From contig JACJNY010000064.1 of the NCBI GenBank assembly GCA_014695295.1, forward strand, positions 1-64,000: a stretch of DNA of 64,000 nt. Reading direction: 5' to 3'. Both the position numbers and the translations under genes were made by a program. The notes beneath the pieces were generated by a model, which searched no databases, was not told the origin of the DNA, and saw only the letters and a program-made list of their open reading frames with translations. Shown piece by piece: positions 17,886 through 26,517 of the stretch (within the stretch, counting starts at the first letter, position 1; every line of letters starts with the position of its first letter). This DNA comes from Microcoleus sp. FACHB-61 (GTDB taxonomy: Bacteria > Cyanobacteriota > Cyanobacteriia > Cyanobacteriales > Microcoleaceae).

Positions 17886-17953
17886 GTTTTTCCTTCTTCC
17901 TTCTTCCTTCTTCCTTCTTCCCTCTTCCTTCTTCCTTCTTCCTTCTTCCTTCA
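17886..17953. repeat. Heptamer tandem repeat TTCTTCC
   Basis: About nine near-perfect copies of a TTCTTCC unit, with one variant unit, end 9 bases before the stop of the acidic gene at 17962. It forms a pure polypyrimidine tract on the plus strand. Confidence 0.9.
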
Positions 17954-17961
17954 ACATCCGA

Positions 17962-18915
17962 TCAATCTTCAAACCAACTCGATCGCCAAGCCGACTCAGC
18001 ATCCACCACAGCGAGTTCCCGCTGCTTTTTCTGGTAATCGCGGCCCAGCGAGTTCAACCTTACAGAGAGATTGCGAATTTGCTGGCGCCAAGCCGAGGTT
18101 CCCGCATCGGCAAACTCTATTTCCGACAGCCGCAGTTTAATCGCTGTAATGTGCAGCGCCCTACTAGCCAATGTTTCTGCCAAGTTTCGCGATGCTGATG
18201 AGGCATCGGTTTCAATGATTAAGTTTAATAAGTTAGGCGGCCCCGCAACGCTGTCGCCGGAAGATTCAGCTTGAGAAGCAGCTTCTAGAACAGGTTCTGG
18301 CAATTGACTGGGCAAAATTCCCGACTGTTGCAGCAAGCGGTTGGTGTCGCGAGAAAGCAGCTTGATAATATGGACGATCGACTTTTCAATACTATTTTGC
18401 CAGCGCGCCAAACTTTCCGGGGAATTGGGAGTTGGCAACTGGTAACTTGCCACTGAAAATAGATAGTTAATGGCGGAAACTTCGTTTTTTTCCTCTCTTT
18501 CTTGTTCTTCTTCCTCTTCGTCTTCCTCTTCGTCTTCTTCGTCTTCTTCTTCGTCTTCCTCTTCTTCCTCTTCGTCTTTGTCGAAGTCCTCTTCCTCTTC
18601 CTCTTCCTCTTCCTCTATTTCTTCCTCTGCTTCTGATTCAGTCACCAGCGATCGCAATTTTTCCTCTGACGCTGCAGCCAAACGCCTTACAGACTGCTGC
18701 ATTTTTTGCCGCCCGTCAAAGGACAACTTGAGAAACGACTCGGGTACTGCTTGAGTGCAAAGGTGATAGCAAGCCAAAATTAACTGCTGCCGCACCGCTT
18801 GTCCCAACGCAGTTAAATAACCCTCGTAGGTACTGCGAAACTCCAAAGTCAAGGCTGCTAAAGCCTCTTCGAGTCCTGCCAAATCTTGCTCTATTCGCTC
18901 TCTTGCTCGCACCAT
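17962..18915 (-). CDS. Acidic low-complexity protein between tsf and recG
   Basis: This 317-residue protein has no recognised function. The N-terminal part (1-92) is helical. Residues 94-145 are almost only Glu and Asp, with runs of up to nine Glu, and the C-terminal part (about 150-317) is again helical with many Leu and Ser. The acidic core resembles the acidic loops of nucleic-acid mimics or chaperones, but that is not evidence of function. On the plus strand the core appears as a polypyrimidine tract (18490-18620), and a (TTCTTCC)n tract follows the stop. The tract is a slippage hotspot, so length should vary among strains. The two helical flanks suggest a real protein. Confidence 0.75.
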   Translation of the reverse strand: MVRARERIEQDLAGLEEALAALTLEFRSTYEGYLTALGQAVRQQLILACYHLCTQAVPESFLKLSFDGRQKMQQSVRRLAAASEEKLRSLVTESEAEEEIEEEEEEEEEDFDKDEEEEEEDEEEDEEDEEEDEEEEEQEREEKNEVSAINYLFSVASYQLPTPNSPESLARWQNSIEKSIVHIIKLLSRDTNRLLQQSGILPSQLPEPVLEAASQAESSGDSVAGPPNLLNLIIETDASSASRNLAETLASRALHITAIKLRLSEIEFADAGTSAWRQQIRNLSVRLNSLGRDYQKKQRELAVVDAESAWRSSWFED

Positions 18916-19116
18916 ATCTCTCGTATATAAAATTAAAATAGGACGCGGGCTAAAAAATTAGGTTTCTGCCACAAATTGTCTGAGTCTCCATTTAATACTG
19001 GTTAGAAACCGGGTGTTTGGTACGCAGTGCAGGAGTCCTGTAAAAATTAAAAATTAAAAATGCAAAAAATCAAGTTTTCACATTTTTAATTTTTAATTCT
19101 CAATCTTAATTTGGGA

Positions 19117-19776
19117 TTATTTAGCACCCATTTGGGCTGCCACTTCATCGGCAAAGTTAGCTTCTACCTTTTCAATGCCTTCGCCCAAGACAAAACGCAC
19201 GAAGCGGCGCACTTGGACATTTTCTCCAATTTGAGCGATCGTTTGTTTCACCAACTCTTCCACCGAGATATTCTGATCTCTAATAAAAGGCTGATCCATC
19301 AAAGATAATTCTTTCATGCGCTTCTCAATCCGCCCTTGAACAATCTTTTCTTTGATGTTTTCCGGTTTGTTGCCCAAGTCATCCTTGCCCATTTCAATTG
19401 CCTTTTCTCTTTCGACAATTTCGGCGGGGATATCTTCAACTTTCACGTATTCCACATTCGGACAAGCTGCAATTTGCATCGCAATATTGCGCACCAAAGC
19501 TTGGAAATCTTCGCGGCGGGCGACAAAATCTGTTTCGCAGTTAACTTCCACCAACACCCCGACGCGACCGCCGGTGTGAATGTAGCTGCCTACGATACCT
19601 TCTGAGGCGACTCGTCCACCTTTTTTACCTGCCGAAGCCAGACCTTTTTTCCGCAGCCACTCAATGGATGTTTCGATATCGGCATCGTTTTCAACCAGGG
19701 CTTTTTTGCAGTCCATCATGCCCGCGCCGGTTTTGTCGCGCAGTTCTTTAACAAGTTTTGCAGATATTTCCGCCAT
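19117..19776 (-). CDS. tsf: Elongation factor Ts
   Basis: EF-Ts recycles EF-Tu by exchanging GDP for GTP. The protein starts [27 protein letters not shown], the signature first helices, and contains [10 protein letters not shown] at about residues 75-84 and the conserved C-terminal MDQPFIRD region. It is 219 residues, the compact cyanobacterial and chloroplast form. The start at 19776 is chosen because the family begins MAE here and GAAG precedes it. It follows rpsB after a 322-bp spacer. Confidence 0.97.
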   Translation of the reverse strand: MAEISAKLVKELRDKTGAGMMDCKKALVENDADIETSIEWLRKKGLASAGKKGGRVASEGIVGSYIHTGGRVGVLVEVNCETDFVARREDFQALVRNIAMQIAACPNVEYVKVEDIPAEIVEREKAIEMGKDDLGNKPENIKEKIVQGRIEKRMKELSLMDQPFIRDQNISVEELVKQTIAQIGENVQVRRFVRFVLGEGIEKVEANFADEVAAQMGAK

Positions 19777-19802
19777 CTTCTTTAAGTTCCCAATCAAAAT
19801 TA

Positions 19803-19856
19803 GTTATTAGTCATTAGTCATCAGTCATTAGTCATTAGTCATTAGTCACTAATCTT
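19803..19856. repeat. Heptamer tandem repeat TTAGTCA
   Basis: Seven copies of TTAGTCA or close variants lie just upstream of tsf on its 5' side. Confidence 0.85.
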
Positions 19857-19921
19857 AATGTTAATGATTAGACAAGAGTGAAAAAATACCCAGTCTACAT
19901 TAGGGCGCACTTTGTACCTGT

Positions 19922-19945
19922 AGCGCCAGAATTAATTCTGGCGCT
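19922..19945. repeat. 24-bp perfect palindrome
   Basis: AGCGCCAGAATT and its complement are joined without a loop. In RNA it would give an AT-tipped hairpin between rpsB and tsf. Confidence 0.7.
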
Positions 19946-20098
19946 GGCACAATGAATGCTTTTGCCAGAAGTCTACTAATGACTTAGACTCGTGCCATGT
20001 ACAATTAAAAATTAAAAATATCCAACTAAAAATAATGATTATTTTTAGTTTTCAATCTTTAATTTTTAATTTCCTGGTGTCAGATTCCGAGGGCAATA

Positions 20099-20926
20099 CT
20101 AGCTCTCGGCTTCTGCGCCTTCAGCGTCGGCGTCGTCGGGATCTACATAATTGGGGTCATCCAATTCTTCGATTTCGACATCATAATCAGCGCCTTCATA
20201 GCCACCTTCGTAGTCGTAGTCTTCATCAGAGTCGCCGCCCTGCTGACCGTGACGACCTTCGTAGATGGCATCAGCCAACTTGCCGACAATCAGCTTGATC
20301 GATCGAATAGCATCGTCGTTCGCCGGAATCGCAATGTCCACCAAATCCGGGTCGCAGTTAGTGTCCAACAGAGAGACGATCGGAATTCCCAACTTTTGGC
20401 ATTCCAACACCGCATTATACTCGCGGCGTTGGTCTACCAGCACCACTCCGTCGGGAATCTTGCGCATGGATTTAATCCCGCCCAGATACTTCTGGAGTTT
20501 GACCATTTCTCGGCGCAGCACCGAAGCTTCTTTTTTCGGCAGCAAATCGAGAGCGCCGATTTCCTCGCGGCGCTCCAAATCCTTGAGGCGCTCCACGCGG
20601 GACTTAATAGTCGTCCAGTTGGTGAGCATTCCCCCCAGCCAGCGCTGGTTGACGTAATAAGCACCGCAGCGTTGAGCTTCTTGGGCTACAATCCCGGCAG
20701 CTTGGCGCTTCGTACCCACGAACAAAAACTTTTTGCCTTTTTCTGAGGCCACTCTCATGTACTCGTAGGCGTCTTCCATAAGCTGAGCGGTTTGCACGAG
20801 GTCGATGATGTGAACCCCGTTGCGCTCTGTGAAAATGTAGGGAGACATTTTAGGGTTCCACCGGCGGGTTTGGTGTCCGAAGTGAACCCCTGACTCTAAC
20901 ATTTGAGCCAAACTGACTACTGGCAT
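20099..20926 (-). CDS. rpsB: 30S ribosomal protein S2
   Basis: S2 binds the head of the small ribosomal subunit. The sequence begins [27 protein letters not shown], the S2 signature, and includes [23 protein letters not shown] and [13 protein letters not shown]. The 275-residue length includes a tail of about 45 residues rich in Asp, Glu and Tyr ([19 protein letters not shown] onward), a known but variable feature of cyanobacterial S2. AGGAG lies 11 bases upstream of the start. It is the first gene of the block with tsf downstream. Confidence 0.98.
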   Translation of the reverse strand: MPVVSLAQMLESGVHFGHQTRRWNPKMSPYIFTERNGVHIIDLVQTAQLMEDAYEYMRVASEKGKKFLFVGTKRQAAGIVAQEAQRCGAYYVNQRWLGGMLTNWTTIKSRVERLKDLERREEIGALDLLPKKEASVLRREMVKLQKYLGGIKSMRKIPDGVVLVDQRREYNAVLECQKLGIPIVSLLDTNCDPDLVDIAIPANDDAIRSIKLIVGKLADAIYEGRHGQQGGDSDEDYDYEGGYEGADYDVEIEELDDPNYVDPDDADAEGAEAES

Positions 20927-21355
20927 TGTATTTTTAACTCCTGATTCGGGTTAATCCTCCACCCGGTCGTATTTCTGAAGGTTTGCGCCCTCGAAACACC
21001 CGAAAACCCGGATGTGCGAATTTAAACAACTTTTCTAGTTTATCACAGCGCGCGCTACTTTTTCTGACAATCTTATATCACTAGGTTTAGATGGGCGGTG
21101 GGCACCCGGAGGTGAGATATAGTGCGGGGTGCGCCGGCTGCGGTTAGAGTTGCTCGCAAGCGGTTCTTAAAAACGAAAAATCCAGGTGGAAGGTTGCCAA
21201 AGCCTTTGTTCGCTTGTGAGAGAATGGCCTTGTTGCTGCGCCTCTTGTGCCTTCTACCTTCGATCGAGTTTATATCCATTTTGTTCGATCGGCAATTCTG
21301 TCGGCTTTACTGCCGTGCCCTCTCGATCCGCAAAAATCCCAAAGCTAAAAACGCT
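20927..21355. other. Divergent spacer upstream of rpsB
   Basis: The 429-bp region holds the leader of rpsB and the promoter of the antiporter gene. I see no RNA gene or repeat family. Confidence 0.4.
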
Positions 21356-23560
21356 ATGCCCATCCCCATTCTCGTCCTGCTTGAAGTTCTAATTGTCATC
21401 GCACTTTCCCGACTTGTCGGTTTAGCATTTCGATCTATCAAACAACCTCAAGTCATTGGAGAAATTGTAGCAGGAATTATGCTCGGGCCTTCTCTGTTTG
21501 GCTTAGTTGCACCAGATTTAGCAACAGCACTTTTTCCAGCCGAAGCCGTCCCCTTCCTCAACGTGCTGTCTGAGGTGGGGCTGATATTTTTCATGTTCTT
21601 GATTGGTTTGGAACTGAATCCCAAGTATCTCAAAAGCAATTTAGATATCGCGATTTTAACTTCCCACGTCAGCATTCTAGTGCCGTTTTCTCTGGGAAGC
21701 TTGCTAGCGCTGCTGCTTTATCCCATCGTTTCAAATAATAGCGTTTCGTTTACAGCATTTGCCCTGTTTTTGGGCGCTGCGATGTCAATTACTGCCTTTC
21801 CGGTGCTGGCAAGAATTATTACAGAACACAACTTACAGAATACAAAATTGGGGACGCTGGCTCTGACTTGCGCTGCGGTAGACGACGTGACGGCGTGGTG
21901 TTTGTTGGCAGTGGCGATCGCAGTTACTCGTACTAACTCCATGCTGGGCGCTTTGCCGACCATTTTTGCATCTTTAATTTACATCGCTTTCATGATGACT
22001 GTCGTCCGCTGGTTGTTGCAGCGCATTTCCCAGCACTACAACCGCACCGGCAGATTAACTCAGTTAGTGCTGTCGGGAATTTACATGGGAGTTGTAGCTT
22101 CTGCCTTAATTACTGAATTGATCGGCATTCATTTAATTTTCGGTGCATTTTTGCTGGGGGCCGCCATGCCGAAAAATGCGGGATTAACCAGAGAATTAGC
22201 TGAGAAAACCGAAGATTTTGTCCTGATATTTCTGCTGCCAGTATTTTTTGCCTACAGCGGTTTGCGCACTCAAATCGGCCTGCTCAACAGTCCAGAATTG
22301 TGGCTGCTGTGCGCCGCAGTTTTGGGAGTGGCAATTGTCGGCAAATACGTCGGCACTTACGTTGCGGCAAGAGTTTGTGGCATCAGCAACCGCGAAGCTT
22401 CAGCGCTGGGATGGCTGATGAATACTCGCGGTTTGACTGAACTAATTGTGCTGAATATTGGTCTTTCCTTGGGCGTAGTTTCGCCGCTACTATTTACGAT
22501 GTTAGTCATCATGGCTTTAGTGACAACTTTTATGACTTCGCCGCTGTTGGAGTGGACTTATCCAAAACGGTTAATTAGGTTAGATATTTCAGAAGTTAGC
22601 CCTGAAGATTCAGAATTAGAATATTTACCAATTGCTGGCAGCAGCGAAGAACTTGCTAAAAAATTGCTGCCCACTTATCGAATTTTAGTACCGGTTGCTA
22701 ATCCCAGCACGCAGAAAGGTTTACTGCAACTAGCGGTAGCGCTGGCGCAGCCGGCTGCTGGTATGGGTGGTGACGATTTACAGTCGGCGGCGGTTCATCC
22801 TCTGAGTTTGATAGAATTAAATGAGGATTATGCCTTTGAAAGTACGCCTGCAGAAGCCGATCGCATTATTGAAGAACGCCGCTCAAAATTCTCAGAATTG
22901 ATTGATAGTTTGGAACTGCCTGATGCGCGGAAATTTGTACATCCCATCATTCGAGTTACTAATGATGTAGCCCGGGAAACCGCACAAATTGCGGAACTCG
23001 ATCGCGCAGATTTGATTTTATTAGGATGGCACAGACCTACTTTTAGCAGTAACCGTTTGGGAGGGCGTGTCGGCCAAATTCTCAGCAACGCTAAGGTGGA
23101 TGTAGCAATTTTTGTTGACAGAGGCCAGGAAAAATTGAATAACTTGTTAGTACCTTACGCTGCAAACATTCACGATGATTTTGGGTTAGAATTGGCGCTG
23201 AGACTGTTAGTTAATAGCGACGAACGCCGTTTGACGGTGCTGCGGGTGGCGGTTGACGGGGAATCTGGAAACGAGCTGAGTTACGATTTTCAGCGAGTGA
23301 TGGATCAGTTGCCGGTTGACGTGCGATCGCGCATTGAAACTCCGATTGTGGAGGCTGCTGAGCCAATTCAAGCAGTGGTGGCGGCTTCTGCTAATGCTGA
23401 TTTGACTATTGCGGGTACGAGTCGGGAGTGGGGAATTGAGCGCCAAACTTTGGGACAGTATACTGATGAATTGGCTGTGCAGTGTCATTCTTCGCTGCTG
23501 ATTGCGCGGTGCTACGTTAGAGTGCGATCGCACTTGGCGTCGGTACTTCCTCAAAGGTAG
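21356..23560 (+). CDS. Cation:proton antiporter with C-terminal Usp-like domains
   Basis: This CPA2-family membrane protein likely exchanges Na+ or K+ for H+. Residues 1-400 hold 11-13 membrane helices with conserved QPQVIGEIVAGIMLGPSLFG, the AAVDDVTAW unwound-helix motif with tandem Asp, and GALIFGAFLLGAA-like segments (here GIHLIFGAFLLGAAMP). The last 300 residues (about 430-734) contain two soluble regions resembling universal-stress-type domains (YRILVPVANPSTQKG, RVAVDGE), common in cyanobacterial antiporters. The ATG at 21356 is used since the family begins MPIPILVLLEVLIVIAL; upstream in-frame codons read as non-conserved sequence. Ion specificity is unknown. Confidence 0.88.
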   Translation: MPIPILVLLEVLIVIALSRLVGLAFRSIKQPQVIGEIVAGIMLGPSLFGLVAPDLATALFPAEAVPFLNVLSEVGLIFFMFLIGLELNPKYLKSNLDIAILTSHVSILVPFSLGSLLALLLYPIVSNNSVSFTAFALFLGAAMSITAFPVLARIITEHNLQNTKLGTLALTCAAVDDVTAWCLLAVAIAVTRTNSMLGALPTIFASLIYIAFMMTVVRWLLQRISQHYNRTGRLTQLVLSGIYMGVVASALITELIGIHLIFGAFLLGAAMPKNAGLTRELAEKTEDFVLIFLLPVFFAYSGLRTQIGLLNSPELWLLCAAVLGVAIVGKYVGTYVAARVCGISNREASALGWLMNTRGLTELIVLNIGLSLGVVSPLLFTMLVIMALVTTFMTSPLLEWTYPKRLIRLDISEVSPEDSELEYLPIAGSSEELAKKLLPTYRILVPVANPSTQKGLLQLAVALAQPAAGMGGDDLQSAAVHPLSLIELNEDYAFESTPAEADRIIEERRSKFSELIDSLELPDARKFVHPIIRVTNDVARETAQIAELDRADLILLGWHRPTFSSNRLGGRVGQILSNAKVDVAIFVDRGQEKLNNLLVPYAANIHDDFGLELALRLLVNSDERRLTVLRVAVDGESGNELSYDFQRVMDQLPVDVRSRIETPIVEAAEPIQAVVAASANADLTIAGTSREWGIERQTLGQYTDELAVQCHSSLLIARCYVRVRSHLASVLPQR

Positions 23561-23595
23561 TCAGTTGACTGTTGACTGTTGACTGTTGACTGTTG
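23561..23595. repeat. Heptamer tandem repeat TTGACTG
   Basis: Five copies of TTGACTG or TGACTGT lie immediately after the antiporter stop. A related run is at 26345-26408. Confidence 0.85.
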
Positions 23596-23633
23596 TTATT
23601 AGTTATTGGCTATTGGTTATTTGTGAGTTAGTA

Positions 23634-23694
23634 CCAATGCCCAATGCCCAATGCCCAATGCCCAATGCCCAATGCCCAATGCCCAATGCCCAAT
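23634..23694. repeat. Heptamer tandem repeat CCAATGC
   Basis: About eight perfect CCAATGC units lie 18 bases before the start of the next gene. The repeat can be read as protein in the same frame, which is why an upstream start would look tempting; it is not coding. Confidence 0.92.
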
Positions 23695-23711
23695 TATTAA
23701 TTACCAAGATT

Positions 23712-24218
23712 ATGAATCATTTAAGTCTCAAATCCCTGGCATTTTACGGGGTTGCGATCGGCTCAGTTTCGCTGCTGTTTAAAGTAGTGAGTGCTTACGG
23801 CGAAACAAATTTAAAGGCGGCCCCGGCAATTGCGGGAAATTATCGATTCGATCCTAAAAATTTGCCAGAATGTCTGCAATCTGATTCCTTGGTCTTGACA
23901 ATCGAGCAATCCGGTGTTTATTTGAGCGGTAATTTGCGATCGGACAGCAGCGAAGCCGATCGCGAAAAAATAGCCGAGGAGGCACCTTCTCTACAAGGCA
24001 AGTGGGAAACTCAAGGATTGAATTTGTCGGGTGTGGTTCCTAATTTAGCCGGTTGCCGCGATTCCACAGCAACGGGTCAAAACAGTTCTGTTAAAATGCG
24101 AGGAATTGTGGAGAGAGAAAGCCTCAAGGGAAAAATTAGTCTAACTGATAAGGCGGGGGCTACTGATTTTACGGCTCAAAAAGAAGCGGCGCCGAAACCC
24201 CAGAAGAATGAACATTGA
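23712..24218 (+). CDS. Small exported protein, function unknown
   Basis: This 168-residue protein starts at the ATG at 23712, right after a heptamer repeat. An earlier in-frame start at 23586 would translate the repeat as CPMPNAQ units and is rejected. Residues 5-30 form a hydrophobic segment, probably a signal peptide or anchor. The remainder has two Cys (PECLQS and AGCRDS), suggesting a disulfide outside the cytosol, and beta-type repeats ([29 protein letters not shown]). It is co-oriented with the antiporter gene 150 bases upstream and may act with it, but that is inference. Confidence 0.65.
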   Translation: MNHLSLKSLAFYGVAIGSVSLLFKVVSAYGETNLKAAPAIAGNYRFDPKNLPECLQSDSLVLTIEQSGVYLSGNLRSDSSEADREKIAEEAPSLQGKWETQGLNLSGVVPNLAGCRDSTATGQNSSVKMRGIVERESLKGKISLTDKAGATDFTAQKEAAPKPQKNEH

Positions 24219-24536
24219 GCGATCCCCATAGGGAATGGGTAATTGCCAAATTCTTTGTCGGTTTCAGACTCTGTGATATTAAATCGGGTTACGTCGGAAG
24301 GATGTCGAGGGTGCGATCGTCCCGCTCGCTTTCGGAAACTACAGCGCGACCCGAGAAAAATTATAATTCCAATGGGGGCGATCGAACTCTCGCCGGAGCT
24401 AGCCCGCGACGGTCGGTTGCTGCTAGATTGAAAGATATACATAAAAGTCAACGATCGAAATAAAGTATCGCTGAGGAGTCGTCGGTTCTGAATTTGTCAT
24501 GCCCGAGACCCCACATACCCGTATAGTTTGTTTGGA
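24219..24536. other. Gene-free spacer
   Basis: About 318 bp with no supported gene. Open frames here have no ribosome site or family resemblance. Confidence 0.4.
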
Positions 24537-25166
24537 ATGGATGTTGCCGTGATATTAATGCCGTCAGAAACTTCGCTTACCCAGTCAAATCCGTTGATTT
24601 TAGACAGTTTGCCAGACTTGTCGCCGCCGAACGGTGGTGGGTGTCCCCGCCGGGCCAGATTGCAAATTGACTTGATGTTGCTGGCGATCGAAGCCTTGTA
24701 TCTCGGAGGCGCTGAAGAAATGCTGGCAGTGTCAAAGGACCTGGAATTGGAATCAATTATCAAAAATCGGGTTGCCCTTTGGCTGATGCGCAATACTAAC
24801 CCGCTGAGACGCTACACCCAGCGCCGCTCCCTCACCATTGTGGAGGCAAAAGCGCTGGTGGCGATCGCCTGTAATATGGCGCGCAAGTTAACCGCGACAA
24901 TTCGGCAGTTGCTGCTAGACTCGCAGCAGTTGCGATCGAGAAATATCCCCCTCAACCAGAATTTGCCGCTGGCCGAGTATTTAGAACGCTTTCGAGCTCA
25001 CTTTCGATCGCGCATGAACCCCAAGCGATCGCTAGTTGCAGCTTACGATTCCGACGACAAGCTCAACGAACTAGCTTTGAACTTGTTGAGCAACCTGCTA
25101 TTTTGTACAGGCACAGCCGGAATGCAGCGCTTCTGGGTTAGCCTGTTTGATGGAGAAGTTGAATAA
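24537..25166 (+). CDS. DUF3038 protein
   Basis: This 209-residue cyanobacterial protein belongs to a family of unknown function. It is soluble and helical with a conserved middle: LMLLAIEALYLGGAEEMLAVSKDLEL (about residues 46-71), RVALWLMRNTNPLRR and a C-terminus rich in Leu. The ATG at 24537 is preferred over a TTG three codons earlier. The gene is followed after 3 bases by the DUF4335 gene, and these two families are often neighbours in cyanobacteria (from memory), so they are likely one operon and one function. Confidence 0.75.
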   Translation: MDVAVILMPSETSLTQSNPLILDSLPDLSPPNGGGCPRRARLQIDLMLLAIEALYLGGAEEMLAVSKDLELESIIKNRVALWLMRNTNPLRRYTQRRSLTIVEAKALVAIACNMARKLTATIRQLLLDSQQLRSRNIPLNQNLPLAEYLERFRAHFRSRMNPKRSLVAAYDSDDKLNELALNLLSNLLFCTGTAGMQRFWVSLFDGEVE

Positions 25167-25169
25167 AAA

Positions 25170-26342
25170 ATGACTATTAGGCGTCAGTACAGTCTGCCAA
25201 ATTGCACCCTGGTTCTAGAAGGGTTGAGCGATGGATCGGCAGCCAGCCACTTAGATATACGGCCGGTGCTTTCCATATTAATGAGCGCTGAATGCTATGT
25301 GACCGGTCTGGGCGAGCCCCTAAGCGGGGGACGAGAGTTTTTTGAAAGCTTGGTGAGGGCCGTCAGCAGCTACGCTCAAGAATTTATGAGCGGAGTGCAT
25401 TATCCCGATCGCTACGGCCCGAATGTGGGTATGGTGCAGTTGCACAGAATTGACGGGAATTTGCATCGGTTGACCGTTCTACCCGCCGAAACCGGCAGCC
25501 CAAGCCAAATCGATCAAAAAACAGAACTGTCGGCAAAAGTAGATTTGACGACAGTACAGCTATTTGACTTAGTGGAAGCGATCGATCAGTTTTTTGCCGA
25601 CACGCAGACGCTGCCGGAATTGTCACTGCAATTAACCCCAATTTCCAAGCGTTACGTCAAGTCTGCCGAACCTTTGGCGAAGCGGAGTTTGCCTGCTGTC
25701 GTGGGGGTGTCGAGTTTGGCTTTGGCTGCGATGGCGTTTTTCTTGGTGCCAGTGCCGGAAGTCCAGCGCCCGAGAGATCCGGTGCCGCAGCCGAATGCTG
25801 GGGGCCAGAATCTCGGAACGCCGAATCCGGGCGGATCGGGTTCGCCCGATCCCAATCCTACGCCTGCGGCTGACGGTTTGCTGCCTGGGGATCAAACTCC
25901 GAACGCTGAATCGATTTCGCCGACTCCGAGCCCCGCGCCGCAGCCGGACGATTCACCTAGCGCCACACCGCAGTCGAGCACTTCGCCGGAAAGCACGCCG
26001 AGTCCTGTTTCTGAAGGTTTGGCAAGCCCAGAAGTGGCAGCCGTGCCAATTACCGATCCAGGGGAAATTGAGCAGTTGAGGGGCAAACTTTCCCAGCAAA
26101 TTGACGGAGTTGTGAAGGATAAGCCTCCGGTTGATGCAGAGTTGGTTTATCGGGTGAGTGTGGCCCAAGACGGGGCGCTTGTCGGTTACAAGTCGGAGAA
26201 TTCGGCAGCAGTCGATCGATCCGAAACGCCGTTGTCGGAGTTGCTTTACAAGCCGGTTGGCAGCAGGCCACCTGCGGAACCGCTGGCTGATTTCCGAGTA
26301 GTTTTTGCACCAGACGGCACTGTTCAAGTCACTCCTTGGTAA
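25170..26342 (+). CDS. DUF4335 membrane-anchored protein
   Basis: This 390-residue protein starts MTIRRQYSLPNCTLVLEGLSDG, the usual opening of DUF4335. The N-terminal domain (1-165) is soluble. One membrane helix lies at about residues 172-193 (PAVVGVSSLALAAMAFFLVPV). A long Pro/Ser/Thr linker (about 195-290) of low complexity then reaches a small C-terminal domain (about 295-390) of ISKR-like beta type (LVYRVSVAQDGALVGYK, FRVVFAPDGTVQVTPW). It overlaps no gene but starts 3 bases after DUF3038, so the two are probably translationally coupled. Function unknown. Confidence 0.75.
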   Translation: MTIRRQYSLPNCTLVLEGLSDGSAASHLDIRPVLSILMSAECYVTGLGEPLSGGREFFESLVRAVSSYAQEFMSGVHYPDRYGPNVGMVQLHRIDGNLHRLTVLPAETGSPSQIDQKTELSAKVDLTTVQLFDLVEAIDQFFADTQTLPELSLQLTPISKRYVKSAEPLAKRSLPAVVGVSSLALAAMAFFLVPVPEVQRPRDPVPQPNAGGQNLGTPNPGGSGSPDPNPTPAADGLLPGDQTPNAESISPTPSPAPQPDDSPSATPQSSTSPESTPSPVSEGLASPEVAAVPITDPGEIEQLRGKLSQQIDGVVKDKPPVDAELVYRVSVAQDGALVGYKSENSAAVDRSETPLSELLYKPVGSRPPAEPLADFRVVFAPDGTVQVTPW

Positions 26343-26344
26343 TG

Positions 26345-26408
26345 GTTGATTGTTGACTGTTAACGGTTAACTGTTGACTGTTAACGGTTGACTGTTGACT
26401 GTTGACTG
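26345..26408. repeat. Heptamer tandem repeat TTGACTG/TTAACGG
   Basis: Nine mixed units of TGTTGACTG and TGTTAACGG directly follow the DUF4335 stop codon. Confidence 0.85.
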
Positions 26409-26517
26409 ATACCAAATCCCGCTTAAATGCTCCCTCAATCTCTTAGTCTGCGGAGGCAGATTGGGTTTTTCTAGTAGCGATTTCAATCGCCGAATCATCT
26501 ACAAACCGATTGCTGAT

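Larger units (their letters stand above)
19777..20098. other. rpsB-tsf spacer with repeats
   Basis: The spacer holds a TTAGTCA heptamer run (19803-19856) and a 24-bp perfect palindrome AGCGCCAGAATTAATTCTGGCGCT (two halves, 19922-19945). It may terminate rpsB or attenuate tsf. No gene is visible. Confidence 0.6.

Noticed and set aside
17886-17953. Possible CRISPR-like array
   Set aside because: The repeats are perfect heptamers without spacers of constant length, so this is a tandem repeat, not CRISPR.
18470-18754. Poly-Ser reading frame opposite the acidic gene
   Set aside because: It is the complement of Glu/Asp codons in 17962-18915 and has no ribosome site or family.
23586-23711. N-terminal extension of the small exported protein
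   Set aside because: It translates the CCAATGC heptamer repeat as CPMPNAQ units; the signal peptide begins at 23712.
24215-24463. 82-codon frame after the exported protein
   Set aside because: Arg/Ser-rich product without a family or ribosome site; likely chance.
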